This document shows positions 57,903-64,000 of a stretch of DNA of 64,000 nucleotides, one piece after another. The DNA comes from an uncultured Faecalibacterium sp. (GTDB lineage: Bacteria; Bacillota; Clostridia; Oscillospirales; Ruminococcaceae), in contig CAKTCY010000001.1 of NCBI GenBank assembly GCA_934540955.1, positions 109,311 through 173,310 on the forward strand, written 5' to 3'. The notes under the pieces are model-generated. The model worked only from the letters and a program-made list of their open reading frames with translations. It did not search any database and was not told the origin of the DNA. The position numbers and the translations under genes were made by a program. The number at the start of each line of letters is the position of its first letter. The stretch's first letter is position 1.

Positions 57903-59597
57903 TTACTCCACGCTGATCATATAGTAGTAAACGGGTTGGCCGCCGCGGATGTGGCTTACCTCCACATGGTTGGGGCACTTTGCCTTTACGATCTCGGTAA
58001 CCTTTTCGGCATCCTCATCGCTCACGTCACAGCCGGAAATGATGGTGACAAAGCTGGAATCCTTCTTGCACATATTGCGTGCCAGACGGTAGGTGGCCTT
58101 GGTGATATCGGTGGAGGTGGAAACGATCTTGCCGTTCTCCAGCGCCATGATCTCGCCCTTGCGGATGCGCTTGCCGTCGTACTCGCTGTCGCGGGCGGCG
58201 TAGGTGATCAGACCGGTGGACACCTTGTCGGCAGCAGCCATCATGTTGATGGTGTTGGTCTCGGCGTTCACAGAGGGGTCAAAGTTCAGCAGTGCGGTAA
58301 TGCCCATGGGCACGGTGCGGGTGGGCAGCACCACCACCTGACGGTCAGCCAGCTTCTGTGCCTGCTCGGCAGCCATGATGATGTTCTTGTTGTTGGGCAG
58401 CACGAACACGGTCTTGGCGGGCACGCTCTGGATAGCTGCCAGAATGTCCTCGGTGGAGGGGTTCATGGTCTGGCCGCCGGACACCACAGCGTCTGCTGCC
58501 AGATCGGTAAACACGGCCTTCAGGCCCTCACCGGCGGCAACAGCTACAAAGCCGTAGTCGCGGCTGGGATCCACGGCGGCGTAGATGAACTCACTGGCCT
58601 GAGAGGGAGCCTTCTCGGCAGAGGCCTGCTTTTCAAGGCTCTTGCCCTGCTTCTGGCGGGCAAGGAACTGCTCGTGCATATTCTCGATCTTGAAGTTGGT
58701 CAGGTAGCCGTACTTGATGGCCTCGCTCAGGATCTTGCCGGGATCGGCGGTGTGAACGTGCAGGTTGATGACATCGTCATCCTCAATGCAGACCACGCTG
58801 TCGCCGTTGGACTCTGCAAAGGCACGCATCTTAGCGGCGCTGGCACCCTCGTTCTTGTTGATAAGGAACTGGGTGCAGTAGCCGTTGGTAATGTCCTCCA
58901 CCTTCATCAGGTCATCGGTGAACACGCCCTTGCCGGCATTTTCAGTGGACAGCTTTGCCTTGTTGGGGGCAGCCTCGCCGCCGGCAATAATGGCTTCGCC
59001 GTGGAATACCTTGCCCATGCCCTCAAAGATGACCATAATGCCCTGACCGCCTGCATCCACAACGCCAGCCTTCTTCAGCACGGGCAGCAGATTGGGGGTG
59101 TCCTCCAGTGCCTTCTGGCCAGCAGTCAGCACCACGTCCCACAGGGCGGGCACATCGGCGGCATTGCTGGCAGCAGCCTCCTCAGAGGCAACGCGTGCGA
59201 CGGTCAGAATAGTGCCCTCAGTGGGCTTCATCACGGCCTTGTAGGCACCCTCGACGCCCTTCTGCAGGGCAGCCACGATATCGGCAACGTCAGCCTCTTT
59301 TTTGCCCTCCAAAGCCTTGGAGAAGCCGCGGAACAGCAGGCTGGTGATAACGCCGGAGTTGCCGCGCGCACCGCGCAGCATGGCAGAGGCGGCAGTCTTG
59401 GCAGCCTCGCCTACGGTGCAGCTGTCGTCCAGAGCCTCCAGCTCACGCACGGCAGCGCCTACCGTCATGCCCATGTTGGTGCCGGTGTCGCCATCCGGCA
59501 CAGGGAAAACGTTCAGCTCGTCCACGCGGGAACGCTGGTTGTTGATGTTGTTGGCGCCGGAAATGATGGCGTCGCGCAGGATCTTACCAGAAATCAT
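57903..59597 (-). CDS. FakA-like DAK2-domain kinase (YloV)
   Basis: A 564-residue protein. The N-terminal DAK2 domain has NVFPVPDGDTGTNMGMTVGA and MLRGARGNSGVITSLLFRGF, the ATP/metal-binding residues of fatty acid kinase FakA. The middle and C-terminal parts (VFVLPNNKNIIMAAEQA; VVLPTRTVPMGITALL) match the regulatory domain that works with FakB. It phosphorylates exogenous fatty acids. Forms an operon with the Asp23-like gene, in the usual yloU-yloV order. Confidence 0.88.
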   Translation of the reverse strand: MISGKILRDAIISGANNINNQRSRVDELNVFPVPDGDTGTNMGMTVGAAVRELEALDDSCTVGEAAKTAASAMLRGARGNSGVITSLLFRGFSKALEGKKEADVADIVAALQKGVEGAYKAVMKPTEGTILTVARVASEEAAASNAADVPALWDVVLTAGQKALEDTPNLLPVLKKAGVVDAGGQGIMVIFEGMGKVFHGEAIIAGGEAAPNKAKLSTENAGKGVFTDDLMKVEDITNGYCTQFLINKNEGASAAKMRAFAESNGDSVVCIEDDDVINLHVHTADPGKILSEAIKYGYLTNFKIENMHEQFLARQKQGKSLEKQASAEKAPSQASEFIYAAVDPSRDYGFVAVAAGEGLKAVFTDLAADAVVSGGQTMNPSTEDILAAIQSVPAKTVFVLPNNKNIIMAAEQAQKLADRQVVVLPTRTVPMGITALLNFDPSVNAETNTINMMAAADKVSTGLITYAARDSEYDGKRIRKGEIMALENGKIVSTSTDITKATYRLARNMCKKDSSFVTIISGCDVSDEDAEKVTEIVKAKCPNHVEVSHIRGGQPVYYYMISVE

Positions 59598-59652
59598 TGT
59601 TTTTACTCCTTAGTAGCTGGCCGGAAAAGCCCGGCTCGGGTTTGCAGACAAA

Positions 59653-60003
59653 TCAGGCGATGACATCATCCACGGACACCACCACGCGGGCGACCTTCAG
59701 CCCGGTGGCCTGCTCCACCTCGTCCTTGACGCGGTGAGAGATGCTGCGGGCGGCGGTGGAAATGTTCAGACCATAGCTGACGGCAATGTGCAGCTCGATG
59801 ACCAGACGCCCATTCTGCTGGGTCACGTGCACACCCTTTTCCGGGTAATCGGAACCGTATACCATGCTTTTCACAGCGTCAGTCATATCACGGGGAGCCA
59901 TGGCAGCAACGCCGTAGCACTGTTTGGTGGCTTCACCCACCAGGGTGGAAAAATACCCATCAGTAAAGCTGACATTCCCAAGCGGGAAACGGGAAGTGAT
60001 CAT
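59653..60003 (-). CDS. Asp23/Gls24 family protein (YloU-like)
   Basis: A 116-residue protein. FSTLVGEATKQCYGVAAMAP and LVIELHIAVSYGLNISTAAR with VKDEVEQATGLKVARVVVSV show the Asp23 alternation of strands and helices. It precedes the FakA-like gene; membrane- or envelope-associated role in Firmicutes. AAAGGAG before the ATG. Confidence 0.88.
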   Translation of the reverse strand: MITSRFPLGNVSFTDGYFSTLVGEATKQCYGVAAMAPRDMTDAVKSMVYGSDYPEKGVHVTQQNGRLVIELHIAVSYGLNISTAARSISHRVKDEVEQATGLKVARVVVSVDDVIA

Positions 60004-60515
60004 AGTCGCTCTGCTCCTTTATGTTATTTTTCATAAAAATACACGCAAGGGTCGGGGGCATTGGCTGCGCAAAGCAAAGCTTGCCTCAGATAAACACCCA
60101 CCCTATTATACAACTTTGCACCGTGGTTGTACAGTTCAAATTGTTGGATTTACTGCTTTTTGCCCTCTTTTTGCATGGTTTTTGTAAAGAAAAAAGAGAG
60201 AACTGCCCTCGACAGCTCTCGTGCCGCTTTGCGCAGCGGGCGTGGTATGCTAAAGGTAGGCTGTGCGGTGCCCATCAAAACGGAAAGTATGACAAATAAA
60301 GAAAAACAATCTGTGAATAAAATATAAAAGCTTCCTTGTTCTGCTTTCTTTATCTATGGAAAAGTGCTAAAATAGAAATAGAGAGGGAAAGGGGACGCCA
60401 GACCCCTTTTTCTATGATACCTTCCGGAAAACGCCGGACGCACGGCACATTACATAGCGCAGGCGGACCCTTCCAACAGGTATTGCCTGCAAAAAATGCG
60501 ATAGGAGCTGTTGGC
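60004..60515. other. Intergenic region between divergent asp23-like and CBS genes
   Basis: No gene seen. The - strand has a good promoter (next entry) for the Asp23/FakA operon. On the + strand, TAAAAT at 60368-60373 with a weak TTTCTT upstream may start the CBS gene. A small CCGCT/AGCGG hairpin near 60,222-60,240 is also present. Confidence 0.5.
60105..60133 (-). promoter_or_regulatory. Promoter of the asp23-fakA operon
   Basis: Read on the - strand: TGTACA (60133-60128), 17-base spacer, TATAAT (60110-60105). Confidence 0.7.
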
Positions 60516-60971
60516 ATGAACATTCTCTTTTTTCTTTCCCCAAAGCAGGATCTGATGTACGTTTACGATGATTTCACCCTCCGGCAGACGCTGGAAAAAT
60601 GGGAAAACAACCGCTACGCCTCCATTCCGGTGCTGAACCGCAAGGGTGAATATGTGGGCACCCTGACCGAGGGCGATATCCTGTGGGGACTGAAAAAATA
60701 CCATGGTCTGGATCTGGAGGCCGCCGAGGACGTTCCCATCTCAGAGTTTGCGCATAAGCGGGACTACAAGGCTGTCACGGTGACCACCAGCATGGATGAG
60801 CTGGTGGAAGCCGCCATGAACCAGAACTTCGTCCCGGTGGTAGATGACCGGGGCAGCTTTATCGGCATTGTGCGGCGGCAGGCCATCATCCGCTACTGTT
60901 ACGATAAGTCCCGCAAGATCGAGATGACCCGCACCGGCCGCCCCGTAAAGGAGCTGGCTGGCGTACATTAA
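60516..60971 (+). CDS. CBS-domain pair protein
   Basis: A 151-residue protein with two CBS domains: residues about 10-65 (YASIPVLNRKGEYVGTLTEG, then DILWGL) and 80-140 (VTTSMDELVEAAMNQNFVPV, then FIGIVRR). Such pairs sense adenine nucleotides or other ligands. Similar stand-alone Firmicute proteins include the YkuL/CbpB type, the latter a cyclic-di-AMP binder. AGGAG places ATG 60516; the long upstream extension is not coding. Confidence 0.8.
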   Translation: MNILFFLSPKQDLMYVYDDFTLRQTLEKWENNRYASIPVLNRKGEYVGTLTEGDILWGLKKYHGLDLEAAEDVPISEFAHKRDYKAVTVTTSMDELVEAAMNQNFVPVVDDRGSFIGIVRRQAIIRYCYDKSRKIEMTRTGRPVKELAGVH

Positions 60972-61071
60972 AACAGATGCCGTTTTCGGCAGTGTCCATC
61001 CCGTGAAAATGTAGGCCCGGAAAGTCTGCGGACTTTCCGGGCCTACTCTGTTCAAAACAAAATCTCCGCTG

Positions 61072-61105
61072 AAAAAGGGCGCTGCACGGTAAATGTGCAG
61101 CGCCC
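61072..61105 (-). terminator. Terminator of the Nfn-like operon
   Basis: Stem GGGCGCTGCAC/GTGCAGCGCCC; on the - strand it is followed by TTTTTC. A second strong hairpin (61011-61046) lies on the other side, against the convergent CBS gene. Confidence 0.75.
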
Positions 61106-61118
61106 TCATTGCTATTTG

Positions 61119-62513
61119 TTATTTATTACGGATGTACTCGTCCATGGCCTTTGCAGCTGCCTTACCGGCACCCATGGCCTTGATGACGGTAGCAGCGCCG
61201 GTCACGGCGTCACCACCGGCGTACACGCCGTCACGGCTGGTCTTGCCCTCGTCGCCCTCGGTCACGATGCAGCCGTGCTTGTTGGTCTCCAGGCCCGGGG
61301 TGGTGGAGCGGATCAGCGGGTTGGGGCTGGTGCCCAGGCTCATGATCACGGTATCCACGTCCAGCTCGAACTCGCTGCCCTGCTTTTCAATGGGACGGCG
61401 GCGGCCGGAAGCATCCGGCTCACCCAACTCCATCTCAATGCAGGTCATGGAGTGCACAAAGCCGTCCTCGTCCGGGTGGATGGCAACGGGGTTGCACAGG
61501 GTCTTGAAGATGATGCCCTCTTCCTCGGCGTGCTCCACCTCTTCCTTACGGGCGGGCAGCTCAGCCATGCCGCGGCGGTAGACGATGTACACGCTCTCGG
61601 CACCCAGACGCAGGGCGCTGCGGGCAGCGTCCATAGCCACGTTGCCGCCGCCCACAACGGCAACCTTCTTGCCGGTGCGGATGGGGGTCTTGCTGGTGGG
61701 CAGATAAGCCTTCATCAGGTTGGAGCGGGTCAGGAACTCGTTGGCAGAGTACACGCCCTTCAGGCTCTCGCCGGGGATGTTCATAAAGCGGGGCAGACCG
61801 GCGCCGGAGCCTACAAACACGGCCTCGTAGCCGTACTCGCCCATCAGCTCGTCGATGGTCAGTACCTTGCCGATGACCATGTTGCACTCAAAATCCACGC
61901 CCATCCTCTTCAGGCCGTCGATCTCCTGCTGGACAATGGCCTTGGGCAGACGGAACTCGGGGATGCCGTACATCAGCACACCGCCTGCAACGTGCAGGGC
62001 CTCGTAAACGGTCACCTTGTAGCCCAGCTTTGCCAGATCACCGGCGGCGGTCAGGCCGGCAGGGCCTGCGCCGATGATGGCAACCTTATGGCCGTTCCAC
62101 TCGGGTACGATGGGTGCGGTGTGCACATTCTCGCGGTGCCAGTCGGCCACAAAACGCTCCAGACGGCCAATAGCCACCGGCTCATTCTTGATGCCGCGGG
62201 TGCACTTGCCCTCGCACTGACTCTCCTGCGGGCAGACACGGCCGCAGACGGCAGGCAGGGAAGAGGAGCGGTTGATCACCTGATAGGCGGCTTCAAAGTC
62301 GCCCTCGGCAACATGCGCGATAAACTCCGGGATGTCGATGCCCACGGGACAGCCGGACTGGCAGGGCTTATTCTTGCAGCCGATGCAGCGCTTGGCTTCG
62401 TTCACGGCCATCTCGGCGGTGTAGCCCAGAGCCACTTCCTTAAAGTTCTTGTTGCGGACGTTGGGGTCCTGCGTGGGCATGGGGCACTTTTTGGGGTCCA
62501 TATTGAAAGCCAT
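61119..62513 (-). CDS. NADPH-dependent glutamate synthase small subunit/NfnB-like oxidoreductase
   Basis: A 464-residue flavin and iron-sulphur protein. Cys clusters CIGCKNKPCQSGCPVGIDIP and CGRVCPQESQCEGKC bind 4Fe-4S; IIGAGPAGLTAAGDLAKLGY binds FAD; VVGGGNVAMDAARSALRLGA binds NADPH. It ends TGAATVIKAMGAGKAAAKAM. With the subunit encoded just upstream it probably forms an electron-bifurcating NfnAB-type ferredoxin:NADP oxidoreductase; stand-alone GltA is the alternative. ATG 62513 follows AGGAGG. Confidence 0.88.
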   Translation of the reverse strand: MAFNMDPKKCPMPTQDPNVRNKNFKEVALGYTAEMAVNEAKRCIGCKNKPCQSGCPVGIDIPEFIAHVAEGDFEAAYQVINRSSSLPAVCGRVCPQESQCEGKCTRGIKNEPVAIGRLERFVADWHRENVHTAPIVPEWNGHKVAIIGAGPAGLTAAGDLAKLGYKVTVYEALHVAGGVLMYGIPEFRLPKAIVQQEIDGLKRMGVDFECNMVIGKVLTIDELMGEYGYEAVFVGSGAGLPRFMNIPGESLKGVYSANEFLTRSNLMKAYLPTSKTPIRTGKKVAVVGGGNVAMDAARSALRLGAESVYIVYRRGMAELPARKEEVEHAEEEGIIFKTLCNPVAIHPDEDGFVHSMTCIEMELGEPDASGRRRPIEKQGSEFELDVDTVIMSLGTSPNPLIRSTTPGLETNKHGCIVTEGDEGKTSRDGVYAGGDAVTGAATVIKAMGAGKAAAKAMDEYIRNK

Positions 62514-62514
62514 T

Positions 62515-63360
62515 TTACATTCCCTCCTGAGTCTTGAACAGGTTGCAGGCTGCCTCACGGGCGTGTGCCTCAAACGGGCGATACATGGTGCCGCGTGCCA
62601 TTGCCTCGTCAAAATCCACCAGATCGCCGTCAAAGTCGGGGCCGTCCACACAGGCAAACTTGGTCTGACCGCCCACGGTCAGGCGGCAGCCGCCGCACAT
62701 GCCGGTGCCGTCGATCATGATGGGGTTCATGGAAACGATGCTCTTCAGGCCGTGCTTCTGGCAGGTCTTGACCACGAACTTCATCATGATCAGCGGGCCG
62801 ATGGTGATGACCAGATCGTACTGGTTGCCGGCAGCTACCAGCTCGTCCAGCGCGGCGGTAACCACACCCTTGGTGCCGTAGCTGCCGTCGTCGGTCATGA
62901 TGCGCAGCTCGTCGCTGCAGGCATTGAACTCGTCCTCAAGGATCAGCAGATCCTTATTGCGGAAGCCGACCACGCTGTGCACCACACAGCCCTGATCGTG
63001 CAGCTCCTTGGCAATGGGCAGCGCAATGGCGCAGCCCACGCCGCCGCCCACAACACACACCTTCTTCAGACCCTCGGTCTCGGTGGCGCGGCCCAGCGGG
63101 CCGACAAAGTCGTGGACACAATCGCCTGCGTTCAGGCTGTTCAGCTCCATGGTGGTACCACCCACGATCTGGAAAATGATATCCACAGTGCCCTTTTCGC
63201 GGTCGTAACCGGCCACGGTCAGGGGGATACGCTCGCTGTCCTCAAACGGACGAACAATGATGAACTGACCCGGCTTTGCCTTTTTGGCGATCAGCGGGGC
63301 TTCGATGACCATCTTTGTCACGGTGGGGTTCAGCGCGACCTTTTCAGTGATCTTATACAT
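62515..63360 (-). CDS. Ferredoxin-NADP reductase subunit, NfnA-like
   Basis: A 281-residue FAD and 2Fe-2S protein of the PyrK/SudB/NfnA type. KPGQFIIVRPFEDSERIPLT binds FAD, CVVGGGVGCAIALPIAKELH binds NAD(H), and GTGMCGGCRLTVGGQTKFAC holds the 2Fe-2S cysteines. One base separates its stop codon from the start of the partner gene, so they are co-translated. AAAAGGAG before the ATG. Confidence 0.88.
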   Translation of the reverse strand: MYKITEKVALNPTVTKMVIEAPLIAKKAKPGQFIIVRPFEDSERIPLTVAGYDREKGTVDIIFQIVGGTTMELNSLNAGDCVHDFVGPLGRATETEGLKKVCVVGGGVGCAIALPIAKELHDQGCVVHSVVGFRNKDLLILEDEFNACSDELRIMTDDGSYGTKGVVTAALDELVAAGNQYDLVITIGPLIMMKFVVKTCQKHGLKSIVSMNPIMIDGTGMCGGCRLTVGGQTKFACVDGPDFDGDLVDFDEAMARGTMYRPFEAHAREAACNLFKTQEGM

Positions 63361-63458
63361 TGCGTTAGCTCCTTTTTGCTGGCAATTCCTTTTTCTTTTC
63401 TATAAATGGAAGCTGCACCCGCGCGGGTACATTTTCCGTTTGACAAAGCGTCCTCTTT

Positions 63459-63487
63459 ATTATAATAGCTTGTGAAATAGAAAGCAA
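63459..63487 (-). promoter_or_regulatory. Promoter of the Nfn-like operon
   Basis: Read on the - strand: TTGCTT (63487-63482), 17-base spacer, TATAAT (63464-63459). Confidence 0.7.
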
Positions 63488-63615
63488 CTGTATTTTGCTC
63501 GTGCACATAGCCGTGCGAAATAGGGCGAAAAGGCAGGACCATCGCCGCACACAGAATAAAAAAGAACGTATCAGGGATAAAAGACATTCTTTTTCAAAAA
63601 AATGTAATTTTGTGG

Positions 63616-63644
63616 TTGACAACTGGCGGAGTGTGCGGTATAAT
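63616..63644 (+). promoter_or_regulatory. Consensus promoter of the tRNA cluster
   Basis: TTGACA (63616-63621), 17-base spacer, TATAAT (63639-63644): perfect sigma-A consensus, about 45 bases before the first tRNA. Confidence 0.85.
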
Positions 63645-63689
63645 AACCAACGTCGCCGGACAACAGACCGGCAAAAACAAATGGAATGT

Positions 63690-63765
63690 GCGGCCGTAGC
63701 TCATCTGGTAGAGCGCCACCTTGCCAAGGTGGAGGTAGCGAGTTCGAGCCTCGTCGGCCGCTCCA
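63690..63765 (+). tRNA. tRNA-Gly (GCC)
   Basis: A 76-base cloverleaf: acceptor GCGGCCG/CGGCCGC, anticodon loop with GCC, T loop TTCGAGC, encoded CCA. Confidence 0.97.
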
Positions 63766-63770
63766 TATGT

Positions 63771-63846
63771 GGAAGTTTAGCTCAGCTGGGAGAGCATCTG
63801 CCTTACAAGCAGAGGGTCAGCGGTTCGAGCCCGTTAACTTCCACCA
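63771..63846 (+). tRNA. tRNA-Val (TAC)
   Basis: A 76-base cloverleaf: acceptor GGAAGTT/AACTTCC, anticodon TAC, T loop TTCGAGC, encoded CCA. Confidence 0.97.
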
Positions 63847-63849
63847 TAT

Positions 63850-63923
63850 GGCCCGGTAGCTCAGTTGGTTAGAGCACCAGCCTGTCACGCTGGGGGTCGT
63901 CGGTTCGAGCCCGATCCGGGTCG
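63850..63923 (+). tRNA. tRNA-Asp (GTC)
   Basis: A 74-base cloverleaf: acceptor GGCCCGG/CCGGGTC (one G-U), anticodon GTC. After the discriminator G the genome reads TATT, so CCA is not encoded here. Confidence 0.97.
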
Positions 63924-63928
63924 TATTT

Positions 63929-64000
63929 GCCTCTGTAGCTCAGTCGGTAGAGCAGGGGACTGAAAATCCCCGTGTCATTGGTTCGATTCCGATCGGAGGC
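63929..64000 (+). tRNA. tRNA-Phe (GAA), cut at window end
   Basis: Acceptor GCCTCTG/CGGAGGC, anticodon GAA, T loop TTCGATT. The discriminator base and 3' end lie beyond the window. Confidence 0.95.

Larger units (their letters stand above)
63361..63689. other. Intergenic region with divergent promoters
   Basis: Non-coding. It carries the - strand promoter of the Nfn-like operon and the + strand promoter of the tRNA cluster. The overlapping 85-codon frames have no ribosome sites and are disregarded. Confidence 0.7.

Noticed and set aside
57861..59663. A 600-codon + strand frame opposite the FakA-like gene
   Set aside because: The - strand carries a complete, conserved FakA-like protein; the + frame is low-complexity His/Gly/Leu.

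Overview
The window is a junction between a temperate siphovirus prophage (1 to about 45,270, continuing past the left edge) and a GC-richer Firmicute chromosome (about 45,272 to 64,000). The chromosomal order pyrH-frr-uppS-cdsA-dxr-rseP-ispG-polC, a Gram-positive PolC, a FakA/Asp23 pair and the codon style suggest a Clostridia member of the Faecalibacterium/Oscillospiraceae type. The genus is an inference; no rRNA is present.

Prophage, left part (1-17 kb): replication and accessory genes, all on the + strand. They include a family B DNA polymerase (cut by the window edge), an SSB-like protein, an SF2 helicase, two PD-(D/E)XK nucleases, ThyX, a dGTP/dATP diphosphohydrolase-like protein and many very small proteins. 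At 13.8-16.6 kb is a 921-residue protein with the DFDGD signature of single-chain two-barrel RNA polymerases (YonO/QDE-1 class), flanked by helix-turn-helix segments. An AT-rich gap at 12.1-12.4 kb with inverted and direct repeats is a candidate replication origin.

Prophage, right part (17-44.6 kb): HNH nuclease, terminase, portal, a protease-capsid fusion, head-tail connectors, tail tube, tape measure, Dit and tail protein, then a complete diversity-generating retroelement (variable tail protein with VR, avd, TR, reverse transcriptase), then endolysin and holins. One gene (20,395-21,447) runs against the late operon. It has its own promoter, whose spacer contains a G9 tract, so it is a likely phase-variable lysogenic cargo gene. 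Three consecutive proteins after it begin with the same HxGxKxxxWG tag, and the RNA polymerase carries a longer variant.

Junction: phage DNA ends inside spo0A. Only the C-terminal DNA-binding part of Spo0A remains (about 45,272-45,565). The phage itself encodes a stand-alone protein resembling the same Spo0A domain (11,308-11,646). No integrase is in the window; it should lie left of position 1.

Chromosome: an AlkD-like gene, a nucleotide/translation/isoprenoid/envelope operon ending in polC, a divergent FakA-Asp23 pair, a CBS protein, an NfnAB-like oxidoreductase pair, and a tRNA cluster (Gly, Val, Asp, Phe) behind a consensus promoter. Two short DNA words are strongly enriched on one strand of the prophage: GATATT in the left part and TTCAAAATGG in the late part.
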